Positions 6,858-16,700 of a stretch of 64,000 nucleotides of DNA are shown here, piece after piece. Below the pieces are notes generated by a model. That model ran no database searches, was not told the DNA's origin, and was given only the letters and a program-made list of their open reading frames with translations. Positions within the stretch are counted from its first letter, which is position 1; every line of letters starts with the position of its first letter. The DNA comes from Candidatus Trichofilum aggregatum (lineage in GTDB: Bacteria; Chloroflexota; Anaerolineae; Promineifilales; Promineifilaceae), in assembly GCA_016716885.1 (NCBI GenBank), contig JADJUV010000006.1, positions 51,367 to 115,366 on the forward strand, read 5' to 3'. A program made the position numbers and the translations under genes.

Positions 6858-9140
6858 TTGCCCATCATAGCCCAGCCCGCGGCCGCAAAATCGGTATTTT
6901 CATCCCGCCTGACTTATACTTACCTCCCCCAAACCCGTATCTTCAACCTGCTCCTACAAAATAGTTATTACGCCTTTCAGGTAGATTCCACCGACCGGCT
7001 GATCCATCTGGGTTGGGGCCTGCGGCCAGCCGATGCCCAGGCTACCGATGTTATTTCCGGCCAACAGCCCCTGGAAAACAACGACCTGCTCTGGAGTTTC
7101 ATAACCCAATTCCGCCCCGACGAAATCCTCACCTTTGGGGATGTGACATCCTATCAGGTTACGCTCAAAGCCAGTTTCCCCTCATTGCCCCAACCGCTGG
7201 CCGAGGGTGAGGCCCGGCACTTGCCACTCCGTGATTTGCGCCTGCGTTATGTCGGCCATGAAATTGTCACCGATGCCCAACCGGGTTTGGCACCGGCCCA
7301 CGGCCTGCCCACCCAGGTGACCACCGCCCGCGAAACGCTCCGTGTCATTCTGTGTGATCCGGGGCAACCATTCCAGGTCATCGCCTGCTACCGGCTCACA
7401 CCAGAGCATGACATCATTGAACGATGGTTGGAATTGGAAAACCTGGGCCTGGAAACGGTGACGCTTGATGTGTGTCACTTTGCTTCGTTGCATCTGCCCA
7501 ATGGCACCACCGAATTAACGGCTGTGTCTGGTACGTGGGCCAGGGAGTTTACGACGGAGCGGCGACGCCTGGCGCTGGGCACACAGGTGATTGAAAGCCG
7601 GAATTTGCAGACCGGACACAACACCAACCCTTTCTTTTTGCTGAACCAACCAGGGCAGGCGTGGGAAGAAGGGGGAACGGTTTATTTTGGCGCCCTGGCC
7701 TATAGCGGCAGTTGGCAGCTCAGTTTTGAGCAGTTACCGACCTGGCATCTTCGGGTTCACGGGGGCTACAACCCATTCGATTTTCAGTTGGCTTTGGCTC
7801 CCGGAGAACGGCACAAAACTCCGGCGTTTGTCTCAGGTGTGAGTGGAAATGGATGGGGGGGAGCCAGTCGCCGTTTACACGCTTTTGCTCAGGAGCGGGT
7901 GTTGCCCCATGGGCCGCAAGCTCCTTTGTGGCGGCCCGTGTTGTACAACAGTTGGGAAGCGACTTACTTTAATTTGAGCCTGGAGAATCAGCAAGAGCTG
8001 GCCCGGAAAGCGGCCGCAATCGGGGTCGAGTTATTCTGTGTAGATGATGGCTGGTTTGGCGGGCGGCGGCATGATCGGGCCGGGCTGGGGGATTGGGTGG
8101 TTAGCCCGGATGTGTTCCCCAATGGCCTGGAAGAACTGGTGGCCGAAGTCCACCGCCTGGGTATGAAGTTTGGCCTGTGGGTGGAGCCAGAGATGATCAA
8201 CCCGGACTCGGACCTGTACCGACAACATCCTGAGTGGGTGCTCCATTTCCCGTCGCGGCCGCGCACCGAGTCCCGCAATCAGCTTATCCTGGACTTTGGC
8301 CGAGACGAAGTCGTCGCCCACATCTTCGCCCTACTGGATGAGCTGGTCAGCCGTTACGACGTGGCCTTTTTCAAATGGGATATGAACCGGCTGGCCACCG
8401 AACCAGGTTCGGTCGTGGGCCAGGCCATCTGGCGCAAACACGTCGAAGGAGTCTACCAGCTCATGGATCGCCTACGCCAAAAACACCCTGGTTTAGACAT
8501 CCAAAGCTGTTCGGGTGGGGGCGGCCGCATTGATTTGGGTATCCTGGGGCGCACCGATCAGGTGTGGGTCAGCGACAACACCGACGCCTTTGACCGCACC
8601 CGCATCCAGGAAGGCTTTAGTCTGGCCTACCCGGCGCGGGCCATGGAAGCCTGGGTCACTCACGAGCATAACCACCTCACCCAACGCGTCACACCGTTGA
8701 GCCTGCGTTTTGATGTTGCCATGCGGGGTGTCCTGGGTATTGGCTCTAGCTTAAACGAGTTAAGCGAGGCAGAATTAAAGCAATACGCCAACACCATTGC
8801 CTTTTATAAACAGATACGTCCTGTGATTCAGTCAGGTGATCTTTATCGTCTGCAACGGCTAGAAGAATATGGCGCTTCCGTACTTGAATATGTGTTGGCC
8901 GATGGCCGCGAAGCGGTCTATTCGTTGGTCATTCATAACCATCAGGTCGGCAGTTTCCGGCCCAACCCACCGCTGATTGGTTTACACGCGGGGACCAGTT
9001 ACGCCGTATTTGATCGGCGTGGCAACGAACTTTACCGGGCCACCGGTTATGAATTGATGACATTGGGCATTCCCCGAGAAGCCAATGAATTTGTGGGCTA
9101 CAGCCGCACGTTGCATATCAAACAGATGGGCAAGGATTGA
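6858..9140 (+). CDS. Alpha-galactosidase, glycoside hydrolase family 36
   Basis: This retaining exo-enzyme releases alpha-linked galactose from raffinose-type oligosaccharides. The 760 residues match GH36. An N-terminal beta-supersandwich is followed by a (beta/alpha)8 barrel with NSWEATYFN, FCVDDGWFGGR and GLWVEPEMI. The nucleophile is Asp about 508 in FKWDMNR and the acid/base is Asp about 573 in WVSDNTDAF, preceded by CSGGGGRID. No signal peptide is evident, so it is probably cytoplasmic. The only in-frame start is TTG at 6858, and the first 20 residues are unlike the family; the true N-terminus may lie near residue 20 or be disturbed. It is the first gene of a galactose operon with galT and galK. 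Confidence 0.93.
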   Translation: MPIIAQPAAAKSVFSSRLTYTYLPQTRIFNLLLQNSYYAFQVDSTDRLIHLGWGLRPADAQATDVISGQQPLENNDLLWSFITQFRPDEILTFGDVTSYQVTLKASFPSLPQPLAEGEARHLPLRDLRLRYVGHEIVTDAQPGLAPAHGLPTQVTTARETLRVILCDPGQPFQVIACYRLTPEHDIIERWLELENLGLETVTLDVCHFASLHLPNGTTELTAVSGTWAREFTTERRRLALGTQVIESRNLQTGHNTNPFFLLNQPGQAWEEGGTVYFGALAYSGSWQLSFEQLPTWHLRVHGGYNPFDFQLALAPGERHKTPAFVSGVSGNGWGGASRRLHAFAQERVLPHGPQAPLWRPVLYNSWEATYFNLSLENQQELARKAAAIGVELFCVDDGWFGGRRHDRAGLGDWVVSPDVFPNGLEELVAEVHRLGMKFGLWVEPEMINPDSDLYRQHPEWVLHFPSRPRTESRNQLILDFGRDEVVAHIFALLDELVSRYDVAFFKWDMNRLATEPGSVVGQAIWRKHVEGVYQLMDRLRQKHPGLDIQSCSGGGGRIDLGILGRTDQVWVSDNTDAFDRTRIQEGFSLAYPARAMEAWVTHEHNHLTQRVTPLSLRFDVAMRGVLGIGSSLNELSEAELKQYANTIAFYKQIRPVIQSGDLYRLQRLEEYGASVLEYVLADGREAVYSLVIHNHQVGSFRPNPPLIGLHAGTSYAVFDRRGNELYRATGYELMTLGIPREANEFVGYSRTLHIKQMGKD

Positions 9141-9212
9141 CGAAGGGCCAAAAAAGGGCGAATTTAGGGTTATTGGTGGTGGCTCCTTCGTTAATCATAT
9201 GGATCAAAAAAT

Positions 9213-10295
9213 ATGTTTAACCCTACAGAACACCCGCATCGGCGACTGAATGTTTTGACGGGCGAATGGGTGACAGTTTCACCCCATCGTACCAAACGGC
9301 CCTGGCAGGGGCAGATGGAAAAACTGCCCCCGGATAACCGTCCGGCTTATGATCCGGGTTGTTACTTGTGCCCCGGCAATGTCCGGGCTGGTGGCATTCA
9401 CAACCCGGATTACACCAGCACCTTTGTCTTCGAGAATGATTTTGCGGCCTTGCTACCAGATGTGCCGCTCATTCCCCCGGGGGGGCATCCCTTGTTCCAG
9501 ATGGTGAGTGTCCGGGGGGAATGTCGGGTTTTATGTTTTTCGCCCCGGCATGATCTTAGTCTGGCGGAAATGACGGTGCCGGAGATTCGGCTCGTGATCA
9601 ATACCTGGGCCGACCAGGTAACGGAGCTAGGGCAGACGTATCACTGGGTTCAGCTTTTTGAGAACAAAGGGGCGATGATGGGTAGCTCCAATCCTCATCC
9701 TCATGGGCAAATCTGGGCGATGGATACGTTGCCGAATGAACCGGAGAAAGAGGATCGACAACAGAAAAAGCATTGGCAGTGGGTTTCGCGGCCGCTACTC
9801 CTTGATTATGCCAACCTGGAAATCACCCGCGGGGAACGGGTCGTCCTGCAAAACAAACATTGGCTGGCGGTTGTACCTTTCTGGGCCGTGTGGCCGTATG
9901 AAATCCTGCTTTTGCCGCGCCGTCATGTTTTGCGCCTGCCGGATCTCACCCGTAAAGAACGGGATGCCCTGGCAGACATCCTCAAACGGCTGCTCACCCG
10001 TTACGACAACCTGTTTGAAACCTCATTCCCCTATTCGATGGGCTGGCATGGCGCCCCGTTTGATGTATCCGACAGCCGGTTAGGGGCACGCGCCCCATCT
10101 GGTGAGGCCAACTATGATTATTGGCAATTGCATGCCCATTTCTACCCCCCCTTATTGCGTTCGGCGACGGTGAAGAAGTTTTTGGTGGGATTTGAGATGT
10201 TGGGAGAAGCGCAACGGGACTTGACGGCGGAACAGGCGGCAGAACGGCTACGCGGCGTGTCCGAGGCCCATTATCGAGAAAAAAGCCACGGATGA
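9213..10295 (+). CDS. galT: Galactose-1-phosphate uridylyltransferase
   Basis: Second Leloir enzyme: it exchanges UMP between UDP-glucose and galactose-1-phosphate. The active-site signature NPHPHGQIWA, with its His-Pro-His nucleophile, is near residue 166. The zinc-site CYLCPGN in the N-terminal half is intact. The C-terminal half contains WHGAPF and QLHAHFYPPLLRS. The 360-residue length is normal. The gene lies 72 bases after the alpha-galactosidase and 60 bases before galK on the same strand, so the three form one functional unit from galactoside to UDP-galactose. galE is not in this window. Confidence 0.96.
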   Translation: MFNPTEHPHRRLNVLTGEWVTVSPHRTKRPWQGQMEKLPPDNRPAYDPGCYLCPGNVRAGGIHNPDYTSTFVFENDFAALLPDVPLIPPGGHPLFQMVSVRGECRVLCFSPRHDLSLAEMTVPEIRLVINTWADQVTELGQTYHWVQLFENKGAMMGSSNPHPHGQIWAMDTLPNEPEKEDRQQKKHWQWVSRPLLLDYANLEITRGERVVLQNKHWLAVVPFWAVWPYEILLLPRRHVLRLPDLTRKERDALADILKRLLTRYDNLFETSFPYSMGWHGAPFDVSDSRLGARAPSGEANYDYWQLHAHFYPPLLRSATVKKFLVGFEMLGEAQRDLTAEQAAERLRGVSEAHYREKSHG

Positions 10296-10355
10296 AGGGA
10301 AGATGGCCGGGTGAAGAGTTCTTACGCGTTCCAGGTTTAAGGATTAGGATGGACT

Positions 10356-11504
10356 ATGGATATGAAAGAGCGAGTGTTGATGGCGTTTGAGGAGCAGTTT
10401 GGGGCGCGGCCGCATTATATGGTGCGTGGGCCGGGTCGGGTGAACCTCATCGGGGAGCATACGGATTATAACGATGGGTTTGTGATGCCTATGGCGATTG
10501 ACCGGGCGGTATGGATAGCGTTGCGGCCGCGGGCCGATCACCTCGTTACCCTTACCTCATTAGACATGGGCGAAACCATCACCTTCGCCCTGGACAACAT
10601 CCAGCACAACCAGCCAACCTGGATCGAGTACGTGAAGGGGGTAGCCTGGGCCTTGCAGGGCCAGGGGTACAGCCTGGGTGGTTGGGAGGGGGTGATGGCG
10701 GGTGATGTGCCCATTGGGGCCGGGTTGTCATCCTCGGCGGCGGTGGAGATGGCGGCGGCGCGGGCTTTTATGGCGGTGGGTGATCAGCCCTGGCAACCGG
10801 CAACTATGGCCCGCGTCGGGCAACAGGCGGAAAACCAATGGATGGGGGTTAATTCCGGCATCATGGATCAGATGATTTCGGCGGCGGGGCAGGCAGGTCA
10901 TGCGCTGCTGATTGATTGCCGTAGCCTGGAGACAGAGGCTGTGCCGTTGCCACCCCAGACGGTGGTCGTCATTTTGGACACCAGTACCCGGCGTGGCCTG
11001 GTAGATTCGGCTTATAACGAACGGCGGGCGCAATGTGACGCGGCCGCGGCCTATTTCGGCGTCTCCGCCTTGCGGGATGTAGACATGGGCCAGTTTCAGG
11101 CGCAGGCTGAGGGGCTAGACGAGCTAACACGCCGCCGGGCGCAGCATGTCATCAGCGAAAATGAGCGGGTGCTGGCGGCGCAAAAAGCCATGCGGGATGG
11201 TGATGCGGTTCGCTTGGGGCAGTTGATGAATAAGAGCCATACCAGTTTGCGCGATGATTTTGAGGTGTCCAGCCCAGCCTTGAATACAATTGTTGACATT
11301 GCTCAGACCCAGCCTGGTTGTTTTGGGGCGCGGATGACGGGGGCCGGGTTTGGCGGTTGTGCCGTGGCGTTGGTGGGCGGGGATGCGGCCGCGGCCTTTG
11401 TTGCCACCGTCGCTCAAGCGTATCAGCAAGCCACGGGCTTGACCCCCAACCTCTACGTCTGCCAGGCCACAGCCGGGGCAGAACTCATCAGGCTGTGGCC
11501 TTAG
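10356..11504 (+). CDS. galK: Galactokinase
   Basis: First Leloir enzyme: ATP-dependent phosphorylation of galactose at C1. All GHMP-kinase motifs are present. GRVNLIGEHTDYNDGFV is the galactokinase signature near residue 26, PIGAGLSSSAAVE is the phosphate-binding loop near 115, and MTGAGFGGCAVAL is the C-terminal motif near 330. The 382-residue length is typical. The protein is cytoplasmic. The gene ends the galactose operon; directly after the stop codon sits an inverted-repeat element that may end the transcript. Confidence 0.97.
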   Translation: MDMKERVLMAFEEQFGARPHYMVRGPGRVNLIGEHTDYNDGFVMPMAIDRAVWIALRPRADHLVTLTSLDMGETITFALDNIQHNQPTWIEYVKGVAWALQGQGYSLGGWEGVMAGDVPIGAGLSSSAAVEMAAARAFMAVGDQPWQPATMARVGQQAENQWMGVNSGIMDQMISAAGQAGHALLIDCRSLETEAVPLPPQTVVVILDTSTRRGLVDSAYNERRAQCDAAAAYFGVSALRDVDMGQFQAQAEGLDELTRRRAQHVISENERVLAAQKAMRDGDAVRLGQLMNKSHTSLRDDFEVSSPALNTIVDIAQTQPGCFGARMTGAGFGGCAVALVGGDAAAAFVATVAQAYQQATGLTPNLYVCQATAGAELIRLWP

Positions 11505-11598
11505 TAATTGTTCGGAATTAACTTAGCGGTTTTTAGATTGCGGCAGTCTTGAAGACTGCCGCAATCTAGCGAACTTATTCACGAACGATTACTTAGGA
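11505..11598. repeat. Inverted-repeat element family A, copy 1
   Basis: The core palindrome TAGATTGCGGCAGTCT-TGA-AGACTGCCGCAATCTA has perfect 16-bp arms. The outer ends TAATTGTTCG and CGAACGATTA also pair, with one mismatch. A second copy at 13287-13380 shares the core and the right half nearly base for base. Both copies begin directly at the stop codon of a gene (galK and the pilin gene). Confidence 0.8.
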
Positions 11599-11840
11599 TC
11601 AAGAATTAAATAACCCACAAAACTGAGACAACAGGCTCATACAGCTTTACCTAAGCCCTTCGTCAATTGAGTCGGAAGACCCATCCCCCTAACGATTCCC
11701 GGTGGGAAGGGGGAACCTTAGCGGCGCGGTTTTCCGGCGACAAACCGAGGGTGAAGCAGGTCATAAAAACGTCGGTTTGACTTTCGTCATGGGGGTCTCG
11801 TCCCCAGTCTCTTGTAAGTTATTTAATTCTCATTCCTTAG
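11592..11840. repeat. MITE-like element family B with terminal inverted repeats
   Basis: The left end CTTAGGATCAAGAATTAAATAAC (only key parts needed: AGAATTAAATAAC at 11602-11614) is mirrored by GTTATTTAATTCT at 11818-11830, continuing to CCTTAG at 11835-11840. This makes a 23-bp terminal inverted repeat with few mismatches. The interior holds GTCGGAAGACCCATCCCCCT and TCCCGGTGGGAAGGGG, which recur at 47321-47362 and 50540-50587. No coding capacity is present. Confidence 0.65.
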
Positions 11841-11867
11841 TTCCATGATTGGCATTGTGGGGCAATT

Positions 11868-11895
11868 TTGGCAGGTAAGGGGTGGGTTGTTATAA
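11868..11895 (+). promoter_or_regulatory. Promoter of tadA
   Basis: TTGGCA at 11868-11873 and a perfect TATAAT at 11890-11895 are spaced by 16 nt. The transcript would start near 11902, which excludes the upstream in-frame start at 11882 and supports the ATG at 11915. Confidence 0.65.
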
Positions 11896-11914
11896 TCGCT
11901 TTGTGGGTAAGGTA

Positions 11915-12397
11915 ATGAACGTTAATAATCTGGTGGATGATGAGGCGTGGATGCGGCTGGCGTTAGAGCAGGCCCGGCACGCGGCCGCGTTGGATGAAGT
12001 ACCGGTTGGCGCGGTGGCAGTATGGCAGGGGCAGGTCATCGGCGCGGGCTATAACCGCAAAGAGAGTGACCAGGACCCCACCGCCCATGCTGAGATCATG
12101 GCGCTAAAAGAAGCGGCCGCGTTTCGGCAAAATTGGCGGCTCATCGGTGTGACCCTTTACTGCACCTTAGAACCGTGCCCGATGTGTGCCGGGGCCATGA
12201 TTCAGGCGCGGTTAGGGCGGCTGGTTTACGGGGCCAAAGATACCCGCTTTGGCGCGGATGGCTCAGTGGTCAGTATTTTGCGTGACCAACCCTTTAACCA
12301 CCAGTTTGATATTACGACGGGCGTGCTGGAAGCGGATGCGGCCGCGCTCCTGCAAACGTTCTTTCAAAAATTACGCCAAAAAGATTCAGATGAATGA
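11915..12397 (+). CDS. tadA: tRNA(Arg) adenosine-34 deaminase
   Basis: TadA deaminates A34 to inosine in the anticodon wobble position of tRNA-Arg(ACG). The zinc/catalytic motifs of the cytidine/deoxycytidylate deaminase fold are present: THAE-like TAHAEIMAL (zinc His plus catalytic Glu) and PCPMCAGAM (two zinc cysteines). The 160 residues from ATG 11915 match the family; the start is also set by the promoter just upstream. The C-terminal FFQKLRQK helix is typical. Three GCGGCCGC copies lie inside, each encoding Ala-Ala-Ala or near it. tRNA-Ser(CGA) follows 46 bases downstream. Confidence 0.95.
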   Translation: MNVNNLVDDEAWMRLALEQARHAAALDEVPVGAVAVWQGQVIGAGYNRKESDQDPTAHAEIMALKEAAAFRQNWRLIGVTLYCTLEPCPMCAGAMIQARLGRLVYGAKDTRFGADGSVVSILRDQPFNHQFDITTGVLEADAAALLQTFFQKLRQKDSDE

Positions 12398-12443
12398 CGT
12401 GAGAACTGAGTTCCCACGAGTTCCCTGAGTTCCTACAAGATGA

Positions 12444-12530
12444 GGAGAGGTGCCAGAGTGGTTGAATGGGGCGCTCTCGAAAAGCGTTGTGGTCGTGAGA
12501 TCACCGTGGGTTCGAATCCCACCCTCTCCG
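12444..12530 (+). tRNA. tRNA-Ser (anticodon CGA)
   Basis: The acceptor strands GGAGAGG (12444-12450) and CCTCTCC (12523-12529) pair perfectly. The anticodon loop CTCGAAA carries CGA, which reads UCG codons. A long variable arm (TGTGGTCGTGAGATCACCGT region) and the T-arm GTGGGTTCGAATCCCAC mark a class II serine tRNA. The 3' CCA is not encoded. Confidence 0.96.
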
Positions 12531-12538
12531 CTCCCAAA

Positions 12539-12566
12539 GGGCAGTCAGAAATGGCTGTCCTTTTTT
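12539..12566 (+). terminator. Terminator after tRNA-Ser
   Basis: An 8-bp stem GGGCAGTC / GGCTGTCC (two G-U pairs) at 12539-12560 is followed by T6 at 12561-12566. Confidence 0.85.
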
Positions 12567-12818
12567 GTTTTATAGCTCCCCTCAAGGCATTTCCTAAAAT
12601 CCACACAACCTCTATAATCCCTGCAACCGTACAGCAGCGCCAAAAGTACCAGTGGATTATTTTTGCGAGTAGACATTCTGCTATAATGCATCTGACCTGT
12701 ATGCAAAAATCATAGGAATCAGTTAGCCAAACCGTCTTATACTGGCTAATAAGTTGTCACATTGTCGCCAACAATTTTTGATTCATTTATCCATCTATTT
12801 TTTACAAGGAGTTGTTTT
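12567..12818 (+). promoter_or_regulatory. Upstream region of the pilin gene
   Basis: About 250 AT-rich bases carry no gene. A TATAAT at 12682-12687 is a candidate -10 box, though the -35 is weak. A strong ribosome-binding site AAGGAG at 12806-12811 precedes the pilin ATG by 7 nt. Confidence 0.5.
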
Positions 12819-13286
12819 ATGAAACGTCATCTTGAGCGTCAAAAAGGACAAGGGTTGGTGGAATATGCCTTGATCCTGGTGTTAGTTGCGGTGGTGGTTA
12901 TCGCCATATTAGCTCTTCTAGGACCCGCCATTAATGGGGCTTTTGCCCGTGTTATTGCGGCCCTAAATGGGCAAGATATGACCGGTATCGGCACCGAATA
13001 TGTCATTACAGGTTTGAGTGCTTCAGCCAGTGGTGCGGCGCCAGATTGCACCGTTAATGTAACCAACATGCAAGTTACGGTATTTGAAGATGGAGAACTG
13101 GTGGGGACTGGTGTGGCTGTCTCTGGTTCAGTCTCTTTCAGTGGGGGAGCGGGTGGTTCTGCCAGTGGTTCAACAGGTAGCAATGGTACCGCTACATTAA
13201 ATAATGTATCAGGGGTGGGGAACTGTAGTGGTAGTGCTACTTTGACCGTGTCAGGGAATAGCCGCACAGTTTCCTATTCCAATTAG
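12819..13286 (+). CDS. Flp-type (type IVb) pilin with a C-terminal beta-rich domain
   Basis: From ATG 12819 (155 residues) the protein begins MKRHLERQKG, followed by QGLVEYALILVLVAVVVIAI. This is a class III prepilin leader: cleavage after Gly10 would leave Glu at +5, as in Flp pilins processed by a TadV/CpaA-type prepilin peptidase. The hydrophobic helix (residues 13-35) is the assembly core. After about residue 45 the protein has a further 110 residues rich in Gly, Ser, Thr and Val, probably a beta-sandwich exposed on the pilus or membrane surface; most Flp pilins are only 50-70 residues. No other Tad genes are visible in the window. An inverted repeat sits immediately after the stop. Confidence 0.85.
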   Translation: MKRHLERQKGQGLVEYALILVLVAVVVIAILALLGPAINGAFARVIAALNGQDMTGIGTEYVITGLSASASGAAPDCTVNVTNMQVTVFEDGELVGTGVAVSGSVSFSGGAGGSASGSTGSNGTATLNNVSGVGNCSGSATLTVSGNSRTVSYSN

Positions 13287-13380
13287 TTATCGTTTGCAAT
13301 GAATTTAGCGGTTTTTAGATTGCGGCAGTCTTGAAGACTGCCGCAATCTAGCGGACTTATTCACGAACGATTACTTAGGA
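13287..13380. repeat. Inverted-repeat element family A, copy 2
   Basis: This second copy of the element at 11505-11598 has the same 16-bp palindrome arms (TAGATTGCGGCAGTCT and its complement) and right flank GGACTTATTCACGAACGATTACTTAGGA apart from single changes. It starts at the pilin stop codon. Confidence 0.8.
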
Positions 13381-13492
13381 GTCAAGCCTTGCCTGATAGT
13401 GATGTTGCCTCCGTGGTGTTGAGTTATGGGGCTTGAAGATGATTCAGCCCAACACCCTACAGGTTACTGTTTTGTAGACCCTGATGATTTAG

Positions 13493-13535
13493 ACAGGTGA
13501 AGTATGTGGAGTGATCCATGTGCTTCACCTGTTTT
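13493..13535 (+). terminator. Probable terminator upstream of the giant gene
   Basis: Arms ACAGGTGAAG (13493-13502) and CTTCACCTGT (13523-13532) form a perfect 10-bp stem followed by TTTG. It probably ends the pilin transcript. Confidence 0.6.
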
Positions 13536-13547
13536 GTTTCATCCTGG

Positions 13548-13576
13548 TTTACATTTGCAGTTAAACATGTTACACT
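13548..13576 (+). promoter_or_regulatory. Candidate promoter of the giant beta-helix gene
   Basis: TTTACA (13548-13553) and TACACT (13571-13576) are spaced by 17 nt. They lie 134 nt before the chosen ATG, after the preceding terminator. Confidence 0.45.
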
Positions 13577-13709
13577 TTCGGCCAATAAGTAGACATAAAT
13601 GAGAAATTTGGCGATCAACTTGTCATATTTCAGTCTAAATCGCCAAATACCCTGTTGTTTCACCAGAACGGGGTTTACCCCTATAAATTGCCCCAAAGGT
13701 AGTCATACC

Positions 13710-16700
13710 ATGAGATCCAAGAAACAAACGCTCGTTTCCGTCGTTTCCCCTCGCCAAAACGGTTGGCAGAAAATTCGTCGTGCTTTGGTTGTGCCCCTGG
13801 TAGCTTTAGGTATGTTTGCCGGGTTACTATTTTTGCTCAACCAACCCGTGGAGATGGCCGCGGCCGCGGTGCAGCCCACCCTCGCCACGGAAAATCCAGC
13901 CACCGAAGCTCCCAACGAACGTGCGCCTCAGGCCAACATTCTTTATGTGACCGCCGATGGCAGTGGCACGGCCTGTACCATTGCCCAGCCCTGTAAAATT
14001 CAGGATGCTGTGAACGCGGCCGCGACCGGCGATGAAATCCATGTGGCCGCTGGTATCCATGATGATGTTGTGGGCAACGGTACCTTCACCCAAACGGTGC
14101 AGATCAACAAAAATGTTACCTTGCGTGGTGGATACACGACCACCAACTGGTTGGCTGACCCTGATCCTGTCGCCAACGAAACCATTTTGGATGGTTTAAA
14201 TCAGGGGCGGGTTATTCGCATTTTTGCGGCCGCGCCCACCATTGAAGGGTTTACCATTCGTAATGGTGTGGCAACTTTTGGGGCGGGTATTTATAAACAG
14301 ACCTTACAGGGCAGTGTCATTCGTAACAATCGCATCTACGCCAATTCCGCGATCGGTGGGGCCGAGTCAGGCGGTGGTATTTATACCCAAGGGGCCGATA
14401 CCATCGTGGACAACGAAATTTTTGACAACTTTGCGAATGCCAGCGGGGGCGGCATTTATGTGACCACCAACGGTGGCACACCCATCATTCAAAACAACCG
14501 CATTTATGACAATACCAGTGGCACAGCGGGTGGTTCGGGCCGAGGTGGTGGTATCTACATCTTTACCGGACAGGCCACAGTTGAGGGCAATGTTTTCTAT
14601 GGCAATGTCTCTAATTTTGGCGGTGGCCTTAGCGTTGGGGTGGGGGGTAATGTCCTCATCCAAAACAATATTTTTTACAACAATCAGGCGACGTACCATA
14701 TCGCCAGTGCCGGGGCCGGTGGGGCGATTCAGGTCAGTGAACAGGCTACGATTGTGCATAACACCCTGGTAGACAACCAGGCTCCCACTGCTATGGGGGG
14801 TGGTCTGGCAGTGACCAGTGCTTCGGCCGTGGTGGGAATTACCAACACCATTGTGGTGAGTAATACCGCCCTGAGTAATAGTGGCATCTTTAACAATGGC
14901 ACAACCTCTGGTAGTCATAATAACCTCTTCAATAACAGTAGTAACGCCACTCTGAACGCCACAATTGCGGGGAGTCCCCGATTTGCGGATTATGCGGGTG
15001 ATGATTTCCACCTGTCTGCCAACAGCACCAATGTGGTTGATGTGGCGCTCAATGCGGGTGTGATCAGTGATGTTGATGGGCAAATACGCCCCTTTGGCCT
15101 GGGGTATGACGTGGGCGCGGATGAATTTTATGATCCGGCTTTGACCTGTTTTGCCCGCGTTAATGATGGCCCGCTTTTCACCAGCATTCAGTCGGCCATA
15201 GCCACGGTGACACAGGCCAGTGATGTGGTAAAGGTGGCCGGGCTTTGCCGGGACACCGACAATGAAGTGGTGCTGATCAATCAATCACTTATTTTGCGGG
15301 GGGGGTACACAACAACAGACTGGGTTAACCAGACCTATGGCCCCACGATTATTGACGCGCAAGGGGTCAGCGGCCGCAGAGGGATTCTTATCACGGGTGG
15401 TAGCCCCACCATTGATGCGCTCCACATCACCGGGGGCAACCTGCCCTCTACCAACGGCTCGGCTGTGTTTGTGAGTGGGGGAACCGGGGCTGTTTTACAA
15501 AACCTGGTACTCTACGGCAATACCACGGGCGGGGCGACCAATGGTGCTCTAGGTGTAGCCAGCCTCACCAATCCTGACATCCAATTTAATACCATTGTCA
15601 ATAACACGGGTAACGGGGTGCGTTTTGTGGGTACGGGGGCCATTCATAACAGCATCTTGTACAACAATACCGGCACACCCATCAGCGGTGGGGCAGGGCA
15701 TACCTTTAACCTGATTGGGGTGAACCCGTTGTTTGTCAACGCGGCCGCGAACGATTATCACCTCACGGCCCAGTCACCCGCCATTGGCGCGGCCAACCCC
15801 AATGCCAGCCTGAGCCGGGACTTTGAAGGGGACACGCGGCCGCGAGGCAACCATTTTGATGCCGGAGCTGACGAGGCCAATGAGTACCCCGCCCCATCGT
15901 TTGAACCTAATTACACCGATGAAGTGGAACGGGACACAACCGTCACCATTGATCACTCTCTTACGAACCTGGGCACCCAACCGGATACCTTTAGCCTTAC
16001 CGGCAGTAATAACCTGGGCTGGGCTATTGATTTCCCCACCACCAGCGGCTTGCTGTTACCCGGTGAAAGCCTTCAGGTGATGGTGGTTATTACTGTACCG
16101 GCTGGAGCATTACCGCAACAAGTGGGCGTGACCGTTATTACGGCCACTTCAGCCATCAACACCAATGTCAAAGATACGGTTGTAGACACCATCACCGTGG
16201 CTCAGATTCCGGGCATCGCTTTCACACCCACGTATTCCAACTCCCTTTTGCCCGGCGAAGCCATCACCTATACCCATCTGCTAACCAACACGGGCGATTA
16301 CACCGACACGATTACGGTGGAGTTGGTGAATGATCCCTTTGGTTGGGCGGAATTGCTACCAGACGATCCGTTTGATGTGGTATTGGCATCGGGGCAAATC
16401 ACCCCTGTCGTCGTGGTGGTGACGGTTCCCCCGAACGCGGCCGCGGGCTTTGCCAACACCATCATCATCCGCGCCACCTCCAATTACGAACCCTCGGTAA
16501 CGGCGGCCGTTACCGATACGGTCACGGCCAAACCAACGGTAGGCACACGCTACGTGTCTAACGCCGGTTTTGACCTGAACAACAACTGTACTCAGTCTCT
16601 TCAACCCTGTCTCACGGTGAAACAAGCCGTCAGCCAGGCTTCTTTTGGTGACCAAATTCGTATCGCCCCCGGAACTTACGCTGAAGCAGATATTACCGTC

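Noticed and set aside
12440..12715. 91-residue open frame over tRNA-Ser
   Set aside because: It overlaps the tRNA and its terminator; no ribosome site or domain.
14367..15284. 305-residue open frame on the minus strand in the giant gene
   Set aside because: It is a shadow of the repetitive beta-helix coding sequence, which is low in minus-strand stops; no domain is recognisable.
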